Below the pieces are notes generated by a model. That model did not search any database and was not told the DNA's origin. It was given only the letters and a program-made list of their open reading frames with translations. This document shows positions 17,978 through 26,090 of a stretch of DNA of 64,000 nucleotides, piece after piece. Every line of letters starts with the position of its first letter. Positions within the stretch are counted from its first letter, which is position 1. This DNA is from DATFVA01 sp963774455 (GTDB lineage: Bacteria > Bacteroidota > Ignavibacteria > Ignavibacteriales > Ignavibacteriaceae). A program made the translations under genes and the position numbers. Location of the stretch: the NCBI GenBank assembly GCA_963774455.1, contig CAVZFD010000004.1, forward strand, positions 744,001 to 808,000. The letters run 5' to 3'.

Positions 17978-19481
17978 ATGAACGATCACGAAGAATATTT
18001 TAGAAAATTTCGTGAAAATACAATAGGATTCGATAAGACTTTCAGCTCGCCTTACGGTGAGCAGAAGATAATTTATGCCGACTGGATAGCAAGCGGCAGA
18101 CTCTATGCCCCGATCGAACATAAGATGTGTGAGGATTTTGCTCCTCTCGTAGGCAACACACACTCAGAGGCAAGTATAACCGGTACCACAATGACCTTCT
18201 CCTATCACACAGCCCATAACATCATCAAGAAACACTGCAACGCATCAAAAGATGATGTTATTTTAACTGCAGGCTCAGGAATGACGGCGCTGATCAATAA
18301 GTTCCAGAGAATGCTGGGGCTAAGAGTACCCGAGCAGCTGAAGGATTACCTCAAATTTCCGGAGGAACTTCGTCCCGTTGTTTTCATTACTCATATGGAA
18401 CATCATTCGAACCAGACATCCTGGCTGGAAACAATAGCTGACGTCATCGTCATCGCTCCGGACGAAGAAGGGTTAATAGATCTGGATGATTTTAAAAAGA
18501 AACTGGACAAATACAAAGACCGCAGGTTAAAGATCGGCTCTTTCACTGCCTGCTCCAACGTTACGGGTATTGAAGCTCCTTACTATAAGCTCGCCAAAAT
18601 GATGCACGAAAACGGCGGACTTTGCTTTGTTGATTTCGCATGTTCTGCTCCTTACATAGATATTAATATGCATCCCGGGGACCCTCTTGAAAAGCTGGAT
18701 GCAATATTCTTTTCACCGCATAAATTTCTCGGCGGACCAGGAACGTCGGGTGTTATGATCTTCGATTCCAAGCTTTATAAGAATAAAGTACCTGATAATC
18801 CCGGCGGCGGTACAGTCGACTGGACAAACCCGTGGGGACAGCATAAATTCGTTAATAACATCGAAGCAAGAGAAGACGGGGGAACTCCCGCATTCCTGCA
18901 GACAATACGTGCGGCGCTGTGCATCAGATTAAAAGAAGAGATGGGCGTTGAGAACATCAGGGAACGCGAAGAAGAACTTATTGGCATTGCATTCCGGGAG
19001 TTAAGAAAAGTACCTTCTCTACATATTCTCGCAGACAATATTGAGCACAGGCTGGGAGCGATATCATTTTATATTGACGACATTCATTACAACCTTATTG
19101 TGAAGCTCCTTAACGACCGCTTCGGGGTGCAGGTGAGAGGCGGGTTGCTCGTGCGCAGGTACATACGGACATTACCTTCTTCACGTTGGTCCCGATCAAT
19201 CGCGCCTTATTACCGAAGAAATCAACACAGGAGATTTTTCTAACAAACCTGGCTGGGTAAGGATGTCTGTTCACCCCACCATGACAAACGATGAAATCTA
19301 TTATATTGCTGACGCAATAAAACAGATTGCCATGAACATCGACAAATGGAAGAAAGATTATACCTACTCATCTAAGAACAACGAGTTTTACCACATCTCA
19401 AAAAATGGCAGAGAAGAAGATGAGATAAGAAAATGGTTTACGATGGAAAGTAAGATCGAAGAAACTACAAAAGCAACCTGA
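17978..19481 (+). pseudogene. Class V PLP-dependent aminotransferase, interrupted by a one-base frameshift
   Basis: The first frame runs from ATG 17978 to a stop at 19243. The homology continues in the +1 frame to 19481, giving about 500 residues in total. The break is at 19145, where GGGTTGC has one extra T. Removing it restores RGGCSCAGTYGHYLL, the conserved Cys-containing signature of cysteine-desulfurase-like class V enzymes, and the tail through VRMSVHPTMTNDEI. The PLP lysine lies in FSPHKFLGG. It could be a young pseudogene, a programmed frameshift or a sequencing error; the otherwise perfect second frame favours a recent or artefactual indel. It is followed 46 bases later by a cytidylate-kinase-like gene on the same strand. 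Confidence 0.85.
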
Positions 19482-19526
19482 TAGAGGAACTCTTCAATTC
19501 CTCTGCAGTATGAAGGAGGGATTAAA

Positions 19527-20240
19527 ATGAGAGTAACAGGCATATACGAAAAATGCCGGATCTACATCGAGTCACACAATGTCCCGTCGCAATACAGGCC
19601 AAAATTTCCTTGCATAACAATATCACGCCAGACAGGCACCCGAGCCGATATCATCGGAAACAAGCTTGTCGATATAATGAACCGTTATTCAGGCGAAGAA
19701 ACAACGGAGTGGACCTACTTCGACAAAAATCTTATAGAAAAGGTTGTGGAAGACCATCACATGCCTGCGATCCTGGCCAAGTATATGGATGAAGACAAAG
19801 TTTTCAACCTGAAGAATATGGTTAACGAAATTCTCGGTAATCCATCGGGTTATACTTTCGTTAGACAGATGTCGGAGACCATCCTTCAGGTAGCGCGTCT
19901 GGGTAAAGCCATAATAATAGGCAGGGGAGGCAATGTAATTACTGCAAAGCTGCCGAATGCGTTTCATGTACGGCTTGTTGCCCCGCTGGAGCTGCGGGCA
20001 AGGCAGGCACAGGAAGCATACGAGATGAATAATTACCATGATGCACTCGACTTTGTGAAAAGAGAAGACGCGTCGAGAAGGAATTATCTCAAAACATATT
20101 TTCTGAAGGACATTGAAGATCCCTTGCTTTATCACCTTGTGATTAATACATCGGCGCTCAGCTATGATGAAGCGGCCGAAATCATTGCCGGCTCCGTTGT
20201 GCGCAGGTTCCGTGAGCTATATTATAATTCGTCAGTGTGA
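19527..20240 (+). CDS. Cytidylate kinase-like family protein
   Basis: The 237-residue protein resembles the cytidylate-kinase-like family (AAK-type P-loop kinases), which is distinct from housekeeping Cmk. It has an ITISRQTGTRADIIGNKL loop near residue 30, an IIGRGGNVI segment in the middle, and the R-x-x-R-x-R-like VRLVAPLELRARQAQ region. GAAGGAGG lies seven bases before the ATG, one of the clearest ribosome sites in the window. The physiological substrate of this family is unknown. It is likely co-transcribed with the aminotransferase just upstream and converges on the aldehyde dehydrogenase after five bases. Confidence 0.8.
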   Translation: MRVTGIYEKCRIYIESHNVPSQYRPKFPCITISRQTGTRADIIGNKLVDIMNRYSGEETTEWTYFDKNLIEKVVEDHHMPAILAKYMDEDKVFNLKNMVNEILGNPSGYTFVRQMSETILQVARLGKAIIIGRGGNVITAKLPNAFHVRLVAPLELRARQAQEAYEMNNYHDALDFVKREDASRRNYLKTYFLKDIEDPLLYHLVINTSALSYDEAAEIIAGSVVRRFRELYYNSSV

Positions 20241-20245
20241 CTTAG

Positions 20246-21847
20246 TTAGTACTTAAAGTCGCGGATAATTTTATCGACGGCTTCTTTGGTGATGCCTTCG
20301 CCGAGTTTTGACGGCGCTTTAGATTCTTCTTTCTTTGCAGGAATTACCCTTTCCGGTTTCGGTGGACTAACCTGTTTGCCTTCGAAGCTGGGGTTGCCTG
20401 CCCTTGCTCTCAGCCTTTCTTCAATCTCCATCATAAAACTGCTCTTGCCGCCAAGCTCCATTTGAGTTTTGAATGATGTTACAGAATGACCAGGGTTAAT
20501 AGGACTCGTTTCAAAGGCGAGCGCTTTAATATTCAGCAAATGTTTGGCAGTTATATTATCGGATATTATAGATCCCCCGATAGTGCCGGGACCAAGAGTC
20601 ATTGACGGGTTCAGAGCCGTAGTGTATCCTATTGCACCAACCGAAGCTACTGTGTTTACAAGTATTCTGAAAGCGGGTTTCTCGAGTGCAAATTTCATAA
20701 TAACCGGTTCGTCATTGGAATGTATTGCCATCGTATGACCGATTCCGCCAAAGTTCAGAAGATCGATGCAGCGGTGGCAGCCTTCCAGCCATCCATCTAC
20801 GCTGTAAAAAGCAAGTATAGGCGATAGCTTTTCCATAGAAAGAGGTTCGCTTTTGCCTACCTCAGAACATTCGGCCATAAGCACCTTTGTACCTTCAGGC
20901 ACTTTGAATCCCGCATAGTTTGCTATGAACTCAGCCGATTGACCGACAATGGCAGGATTTATTCTGAAATCTTTCTGTATTGCTTCTGCAAGCTTTTCTT
21001 TTTCCTCTTTATTAACAAAATATCCGCCTCTGCTCTTAACTTCCTCAATTACTTTTTCCCTCAAAGAAAGATCAACAATCATTGCCTGTTCTGAAGAACA
21101 GAGAGTTCCGTTATCGAAAGTAGTTCCGAAGATAATATCTGCTACGGCTTTTTTATAGTCGGCAGTTCTCTCAATAAATGCCGGCACATTTCCCGAGCCG
21201 ACGCCGTAAGCCGGTTTTCCTGCGCTGTATGCTGCCTTGACCATCGGGGTGCTGCCGGTTGCAAGTATAACGGCAATATTCTTATCCTGCATCAAAGCTT
21301 CGGTACCTTCTATTGCAGGTTCAGATAAGCATTGGATCAGTCCCTCCGGTGCTCCCACCGCAACCGCTGCATCCGAGAGTATTCTTAGTGCCTCCGCGGT
21401 GCATTTTGCTGTGCGGGGATGGGGACTGGCAACCATCGCGTTCCTGCACTTCAATGAGATCAGTGCCTTGAACATCGCTGTGGAAGTAGGATTAGTGGAA
21501 GGGATCAGCGCACAAACTACGCCCATCGGTACGCCGATCTTTAATATCTTTCCGTTGGCTTCAATATCGACGATACCCGCGGTTTTAAGATCTTTAATGG
21601 ATTCGTAAACATTCTTAGTAGCGAAACGGTTCTTTATAATCTTGTCTTCATACTTTCCGAACCCGCTTTCATCAACCGCCATCTTTGCAAGTCTTTCCGC
21701 GGCCCCATAGCCTGCTTCTGCCATAGCTTTTATTATAACATCAACCTGCTGCTGTGAGTAGTGACTGAATTCAAGCTGAGCCTCCTTTGCTTTTGCCGCG
21801 AGGTACCTTGCTTCCTGGATCGATCTGAGATCATTGTCGAATGTCAT
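20246..21847 (-). CDS. Acylating acetaldehyde dehydrogenase (EutE/AdhE-N type) with C-terminal tail
   Basis: The 533-residue enzyme should convert acetaldehyde (or another short aldehyde), CoA and NAD to acyl-CoA. The nucleophile is Cys250 in FDNGTLCSSEQ and the cofactor-binding words IPSTNPTS (116-123) and ILATGST (194-200) are present. The sequence aligns by eye with AdhE N-terminal domains and microcompartment aldehyde dehydrogenases. It lacks the AdhE iron alcohol dehydrogenase domain. Beyond the catalytic domain it has a Pro/Lys/Glu-rich linker and a final amphipathic helix (about 516-533), which is unusual for a free enzyme. No shell protein gene is in the window. Confidence 0.92.
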   Translation of the reverse strand: MTFDNDLRSIQEARYLAAKAKEAQLEFSHYSQQQVDVIIKAMAEAGYGAAERLAKMAVDESGFGKYEDKIIKNRFATKNVYESIKDLKTAGIVDIEANGKILKIGVPMGVVCALIPSTNPTSTAMFKALISLKCRNAMVASPHPRTAKCTAEALRILSDAAVAVGAPEGLIQCLSEPAIEGTEALMQDKNIAVILATGSTPMVKAAYSAGKPAYGVGSGNVPAFIERTADYKKAVADIIFGTTFDNGTLCSSEQAMIVDLSLREKVIEEVKSRGGYFVNKEEKEKLAEAIQKDFRINPAIVGQSAEFIANYAGFKVPEGTKVLMAECSEVGKSEPLSMEKLSPILAFYSVDGWLEGCHRCIDLLNFGGIGHTMAIHSNDEPVIMKFALEKPAFRILVNTVASVGAIGYTTALNPSMTLGPGTIGGSIISDNITAKHLLNIKALAFETSPINPGHSVTSFKTQMELGGKSSFMMEIEERLRARAGNPSFEGKQVSPPKPERVIPAKKEESKAPSKLGEGITKEAVDKIIRDFKY

Positions 21848-21933
21848 TGAATCCTCATTATAATTGAAGCAAATATATTTAATGATGGCTAGATATTCAA
21901 TTTAAAATAAAAGAGGATGCCCGAAAAATGCGC

Positions 21934-21950
21934 GTCATTTCCGAAGGAAT
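21934..21950. repeat. Dispersed TCATT(T)CCGAAGG element
   Basis: GTCATTTCCGAAGG lies in the 131-base gap between the aldehyde dehydrogenase start and the LytTR regulator end. It is the reverse complement, with one change, of the word at 9728-9740, so it is likely a dispersed non-coding repeat. Confidence 0.45.
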
Positions 21951-21978
21951 TCAAGGATTAAATGGTTGAGCCCGGCTT

Positions 21979-22728
21979 TCAGAAGATACGCTTCAGCATT
22001 TCATAGCCTGATTTGCTTACAGGGAGTTTTGTTCCGTCGTCGAGTATGAGACGGTAAGATTCCTTTTCTACCAGTTCAATCTTCTTGATACGGGCGACTG
22101 CAGCGATATATGACCTATGTATTCTTAAAAAATCATCCGGAGGGAGATGTTCTTCAAAGTACTTCATTGTCCTCTGCTTAAGGTGGCTGCCTTCGGAGGA
22201 ATGTATCATAACGTAATCATCCTGTGCTTCCAGATAACTGATCGTATCTACAGGAATTATATGGATCCTGGAGCCATCCTTTATAACTATACGTTCCAGG
22301 TATTCTATTGTTTCCTGGGTATGGGTTATCAACCCGTTTATAATTTCATTTCCGCGGGATTTATTTTTCAGCAGAAGCTTTGCCTTTTCGAGTGCTTCTC
22401 TAAACCTTTCAGCTGAAAATGGTTTCAACAGGTAATCGGCAGCATTCACTTCGAAGGCCTTTATAGCATACTGGTCGTATGCAGTGGTAAAAATGATGAC
22501 AGGAGGATGGTCAAGAAGTTCGAGCATTTCGAAACCGGTGAGCTTGGGCATCTGAATATCGAGGAAAGCGATATCCGGATTCAGTTCATTAATCTTCTTA
22601 ACACCCTCAAAACCATTGGAACACTCAGCGGCGATCTCAACCTCATCGTAGGAAGCAAGGTATTTTCTTACGATCTGGCGTCCCAGTGATTCATCATCGA
22701 TTATTACGGCTGAAATTTTCTTTTCCAT
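21979..22728 (-). CDS. LytTR-type response regulator
   Basis: The 249-residue regulator has an N-terminal receiver domain with Asp57 as the phosphate acceptor (FLDIQMP) and the acidic pair DD at 11-12. A C-terminal LytTR DNA-binding domain follows from about 145 with the words YLEAQDDYVMIHS and FLRIHRSYIAAVA. LytTR regulators bind paired direct repeats upstream of target promoters, often envelope genes. The cognate kinase gene is upstream on the same strand, separated by 324 bases that hold a tandem repeat. Confidence 0.94.
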   Translation of the reverse strand: MEKKISAVIIDDESLGRQIVRKYLASYDEVEIAAECSNGFEGVKKINELNPDIAFLDIQMPKLTGFEMLELLDHPPVIIFTTAYDQYAIKAFEVNAADYLLKPFSAERFREALEKAKLLLKNKSRGNEIINGLITHTQETIEYLERIVIKDGSRIHIIPVDTISYLEAQDDYVMIHSSEGSHLKQRTMKYFEEHLPPDDFLRIHRSYIAAVARIKKIELVEKESYRLILDDGTKLPVSKSGYEMLKRIF

Positions 22729-23052
22729 GGACAGATGTGTTAAATAAAGGTATAAATATAAGGATTTTTAAGCTCGAAGGTAGTTTCCGTCCGGGAGAAA
22801 GTCCGGGATCAAACCGGTTGCAGCAAAGTTCTTTACTACGGACTTAACCCATTGTAAATGCGTACTAAATGCGCTCTAAATGCGCACTAAATGCGCTTTA
22901 AAACCTATATTAACAGAGTATAAAACAGAGGAGAAAGTAATAATGATCCCTGCCAGCATGGATACCTTGGGTGCATAAAAGGAGAATCAGGGAGTTTTAA
23001 ATCATCCTGAGGCAGGAGGCAAAGACCGACTTGCGAAAAATTAAGATTCTTT
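22729..23052. repeat. Kinase-regulator spacer with four 11-bp tandem repeats
   Basis: Four direct copies of TAAATGCGNNC occupy 22855-22898: TAAATGCGTAC, TAAATGCGCTC, TAAATGCGCAC and TAAATGCGCTT. Half-sites are spaced exactly one helical turn apart. The rest of the 324 bases has no convincing gene. The overlapping open frame at 22905-23120 looks accidental. The position between histidine kinase and LytTR regulator would allow the repeat to be a regulator binding site, but a neutral satellite is equally possible. Confidence 0.75.
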
Positions 23053-24120
23053 CTAAGGAAGAGTTGACGTTGGCTGAGGCACGAAGAGGATGACTTTGAA
23101 GAGGCCGTCATCCTTAACAACCTGCATAAGGTTATCCTGTCTGTATATAAGTTTCAGGCGTTCCTGTATATTCTTCAACCCTACACCCGTACCTTTCCTG
23201 GATTTCGTTTCAGGGTCATATGTATTTTCAACCTCAATCTTCAGGTAATCATTTTCAGTTCCGCACTTCAGTCTTACCTTCACAACCTCAAGCGATTCAT
23301 ACACGGCATGTTTTATCGCGTTCTCAAATAGCGGCTGGAGAAGCATATTAGGCACATCGGCTTCAAGGCATTCGGCCGATACTTCTTCTATATAATCAAA
23401 CTTATCTTCGAACCTTATCTTCTCAATCTCAAGGTAAAGTTTTATATTCTTGAGTTCGTCTTTCAGCTTGTTTTTCTGCTGTTCATTATTTGCCAGGGTA
23501 TATCTTAAGAACTCTGCCAGTTTTAATATCATCCCGCGGGCCTTTTCAGGATCGATAGTAGTAAGCGCACTCATGGAGTTAAGGCTGTTAAATATAAAAT
23601 GAGGATTTATCTGGAACTTAAGCGATTTAAGCTCCGCCTGTGTTACGAGGTTCTTCAGCTCAGCTTCGTGAAGTTTCCTTTCCTGAAACCCGGAATAATA
23701 TATTATGAGGTAGTAGAAGGACGTAATAACAAAATAGATAAGAATGCCGATCAGGAACCGCCAGGGCAGGGTAGTGATGAAGAAATTCCTGTAATCCTCA
23801 CCATAACTTAGTATTCCTGTCATCACCAGGTATCCGCAGAGAAGCCACAATGCCGAAACGAAAACTGCCCCGATAAGATGGTTCAGCAATATCATATAGA
23901 ACCTGGTGCTCTCGAATGAGATATAGCGGGTTGAGTACCAGAAACTTAGTCCCAGCCCGCACAGAATCACGTTAAAAACTATACTATCGGCCAGCGCTGT
24001 ATTCGTTCCAATCTTAAGCGCGAGGTTCAGCAATAAAAAACTAATAACGGTAATTATCACCCATATGAGCAGATAAAAGTAAATATTACTTTTATTTCCA
24101 ATTATCGGATTATTTTCCAT
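23053..24120 (-). CDS. LytS/YehU-type sensor histidine kinase
   Basis: The 355-residue kinase has four hydrophobic segments in residues 14-145. A His-kinase dimerisation region follows with the phosphorylated His174 in FQINPHFIFNSLNSM. The ATP-binding domain is after that (N-box around LLQPLFENAIKHAV, G-box KGTGVGLKNIQERL). There is no large extracellular sensor, so it probably senses a membrane signal. It is preceded by a LiaF-like gene ten bases away and followed by the LytTR regulator, forming one minus-strand operon. Confidence 0.93.
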   Translation of the reverse strand: MENNPIIGNKSNIYFYLLIWVIITVISFLLLNLALKIGTNTALADSIVFNVILCGLGLSFWYSTRYISFESTRFYMILLNHLIGAVFVSALWLLCGYLVMTGILSYGEDYRNFFITTLPWRFLIGILIYFVITSFYYLIIYYSGFQERKLHEAELKNLVTQAELKSLKFQINPHFIFNSLNSMSALTTIDPEKARGMILKLAEFLRYTLANNEQQKNKLKDELKNIKLYLEIEKIRFEDKFDYIEEVSAECLEADVPNMLLQPLFENAIKHAVYESLEVVKVRLKCGTENDYLKIEVENTYDPETKSRKGTGVGLKNIQERLKLIYRQDNLMQVVKDDGLFKVILFVPQPTSTLP

Positions 24121-24129
24121 ACTGCTGAA

Positions 24130-24888
24130 TCAATAAGTTTTTATTTCGCCGCCGCCCATTATAACCACACCTTTTATAACCAGGGTGCTTTCCGGGTTTA
24201 TGACCACATTAGGACCCCTCATTCCTTTATGAGAAAATCCGCCGAACAAAGGGAGCACATTTATGATCACATTCCATTCCTTAGGAACAATCAGTGTAGT
24301 TCCGCCGAAAATAGCCGTTACTTCAAGCACATTCTGTCCCGGTGCCAGTTTGCATCGGGTGAGGTCAATCTCCGAACCTCCGAAGATCGCAGTAACATTT
24401 CCGCCCTGGAAATTATCAGATACAATGAATTTATGGCCGCCCCCGAAAATTGCAACGTCGTCGAGTCTGTCGGTTTCTCTGGTAAATTCACCGGAGGGAT
24501 TTGAGGTACCTGACTGTTCAGAACCACCGCTCCGGTTTATATTATATTGATGACTGGAATACCCTCTTCTTTTAGTAAGAATATAAATGCCAAGCGCAAT
24601 TGTCAGTATGGAGAATAATACCCCCCCATTGATTGCAATAAACGGGAATATCCTTGGAAGCAGCCAGATGCCGCCAATGATTATGAAGATAATCCCTGCA
24701 CCTTTCTTCTCCGAGTTAACCAAAATGAGAATACCGATAAGGATCAGCATTGTGGGAAAAGAAAAAATTACATGGGGAATATCAAAGTACAGGTAATTAA
24801 GGTTATCAAATAAAAACAATGCACCGATTATCACGAGAATAATTCCCATTACGAGTCTGCTGTTTGATCTGCTTCTGTTCTCTATCAT
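24130..24888 (-). CDS. LiaF/DUF5668-like membrane protein (cell-wall antibiotic response type)
   Basis: The 252-residue protein has four short membrane helices in the first 95 residues. A C-terminal beta-rich repeat follows with recurring AIFGG words (at FGGGHKF, IFGGSEIDL, IFGGTTLIV), typical of the LiaF C-terminal fold. LiaF proteins keep a neighbouring LiaRS-type two-component system silent until cell-wall damage. Here it directly precedes a kinase and regulator, which fits that arrangement. The start at 24888 was preferred over 24906 because GAGGAA lies eight bases upstream of it. An envelope-stress role is an inference. Confidence 0.85.
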   Translation of the reverse strand: MIENRSRSNSRLVMGIILVIIGALFLFDNLNYLYFDIPHVIFSFPTMLILIGILILVNSEKKGAGIIFIIIGGIWLLPRIFPFIAINGGVLFSILTIALGIYILTKRRGYSSHQYNINRSGGSEQSGTSNPSGEFTRETDRLDDVAIFGGGHKFIVSDNFQGGNVTAIFGGSEIDLTRCKLAPGQNVLEVTAIFGGTTLIVPKEWNVIINVLPLFGGFSHKGMRGPNVVINPESTLVIKGVVIMGGGEIKTY

Positions 24889-25023
24889 TTTATTTTCCTC
24901 TTGCAAATAGTTTTAGTTCTCGGAGGAAACATATAGTAGTAGGATTCTATAGTAAATAATAAATCGGCGAAATGCGGAAATCTGCCGGTAAATGAAGAAA
25001 AAGTGTTTCAAAACTAAACGCCG

Positions 25024-25038
25024 GTCTGAAAATCGGAC
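25024..25038. promoter_or_regulatory. Candidate upstream activator palindrome
   Basis: GTCTGAAAATCGGAC (25024-25038) is an imperfect dyad, five of six bases matching, around AAA. It lies about 130 bases upstream of a candidate sigma-54 promoter, the usual distance for an enhancer-binding site. It is flanked by a second dyad, AAAAAGTGT near 25000 and ACACTTTTT near 25037. Confidence 0.4.
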
Positions 25039-25169
25039 ACTTTTTGTCGTGCTATTCCCGCTGCAATTTACGGAAAACGATTCTCTCCCCCGGAGTAAAA
25101 GTGGGATTTCAGACGATGTAAGTAGGTTTATTAAGACTGAGTATTATCCGGATGTCACTATTTTTCAAG

Positions 25170-25186
25170 TGGCATAACTATTGAAT
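25170..25186 (+). promoter_or_regulatory. Candidate sigma-54 promoter for the small lipoprotein gene
   Basis: TGGCATAACTATTGAA has GG (25171-25172) and the -12 GA exactly ten bases apart, matching the -24/-12 layout. The -12 position carries GA where the consensus has GC. The predicted start (about 25195) would give a roughly 310-base leader before the lipoprotein gene that contains the 25205-25292 inverted repeat. The 24889-25505 gap otherwise shows no gene. Confidence 0.45.
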
Positions 25187-25204
25187 TGCTGATAACAAGT
25201 ATTC

Positions 25205-25292
25205 GAGCTGTTGTTTGGCGACTATCCGCAGCTTCTTTAATGAAGACGAAATTTTTGAATTTCCGGGTTAATTTCTCAACAAACAACAGCTC
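25205..25292. repeat. 88-bp element with perfect 13-bp inverted ends
   Basis: GAGCTGTTGTTTG (25205-25217) and CAAACAACAGCTC (25280-25292) are exact reverse complements, 62 bases apart, with a smaller CTTC/GAAG hairpin inside. It could be an RNA leader structure or a miniature inverted-repeat element; no target-site duplication was recognised. Confidence 0.6.
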
Positions 25293-25505
25293 ACCAATTT
25301 TTAAAGTGTCCCCTCAACTCATTTCTTCTTTTCATAATCAACACGATACTGACCATCTTACATAACGTACTTCAGTCTTTTTCATAAAGAAAACTACCCA
25401 TTTCTCACAGATTTTTTACAAATCCATGACAATTAAGGTTGTACGACTTATTATCCTTCATCAGAGGAAATAAAGAATCTTATTAAGGTAATAAATAAGT
25501 GCGGT

Positions 25506-25931
25506 ATGAAAATGAAAACATTAATAAAAAAGTTAATAGTTTACCTGATTATTTTCACCTACCTGAACCTGGCTGCCTGTACATCTTCCACAGTCGTCAG
25601 CAAAGAGGCCCTTTATGCTAAATGCGACAGAGGGGCTGTGGGTACTCTAACCATTGCCACGGATAAGACCCGTTTTACTATTAATGAGGCAACATGCAGA
25701 ATTAATAACGACACCCTGATAGTAACGGGAATTAATAGTACTAATACAACTCAGAGGCAGATCATTACAGATTCAATTGCAATGGCTGATTTAAGGTACA
25801 TCGAAGTGGAAGAATATGATTCGGGTGAAACCTTAGGATTAATAATCGGTGTCAGTGCGGTTGCTCTTGGTGTTTTTGTACTCTTGGCTGCTAACAGTCT
25901 TGGTGACAGCATGGTTAAATCGTGTAACTGA
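25506..25931 (+). CDS. Small lipoprotein with C-terminal membrane helix, unknown family
   Basis: The 141-residue protein has a basic start, a hydrophobic signal and an LAAC lipobox (Cys25). A small beta-rich middle follows, and then a strongly hydrophobic helix near 112-132. Being both lipidated and helix-anchored is unusual. I do not recognise the family. It is preceded by a 600-base gap with a candidate sigma-54 promoter and followed by a clear terminator, so it is probably an independently controlled single gene. Confidence that it is real is moderate to good because the signal and regulation agree. Confidence 0.7.
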   Translation: MKMKTLIKKLIVYLIIFTYLNLAACTSSTVVSKEALYAKCDRGAVGTLTIATDKTRFTINEATCRINNDTLIVTGINSTNTTQRQIITDSIAMADLRYIEVEEYDSGETLGLIIGVSAVALGVFVLLAANSLGDSMVKSCN

Positions 25932-25974
25932 GGTTATATGTTTGAACCAGTTTATGTATGGCTTTTAAAATGAA

Positions 25975-26006
25975 GCTGCCTGTTGCAATCAGGCGGCATT
26001 TTTTTT
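25975..26006 (+). terminator. Rho-independent terminator after the small lipoprotein
   Basis: GCTGCCTG (25975-25982) pairs with CAGGCGGC (25990-25997) with one wobble pair across a seven-base loop. A run of eight or more T follows. Confidence 0.85.
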
Positions 26007-26058
26007 CGCCGAAAAAATTCACCAAAGCATATTGACTTTAAAATATTTGAAACGTAAG

Positions 26059-26090
26059 TTTCTGTACCCCTTATAAGAGAGGTACAGAAA
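26059..26090. promoter_or_regulatory. Perfect 10-bp dyad overlapping the TrmB start site
   Basis: TTTCTGTACC (26059-26068) and GGTACAGAAA (26081-26090) are exact inverted repeats with a 12-base spacer. The right arm covers the ribosome-binding region and the A of the start codon. This fits an autoregulatory operator for the dimeric TrmB-like protein, or an mRNA hairpin that hides the start. Confidence 0.65.

Noticed and set aside
22855..22898. CRISPR-like array
   Set aside because: The 11-bp units are directly abutting with no spacers, so it is a tandem repeat only.
22905..23120. Small minus-strand frame in the kinase-regulator gap
   Set aside because: It overlaps the kinase 3' end and translates into Ser/Leu-rich low-complexity sequence of the kind produced by dispersed repeats.
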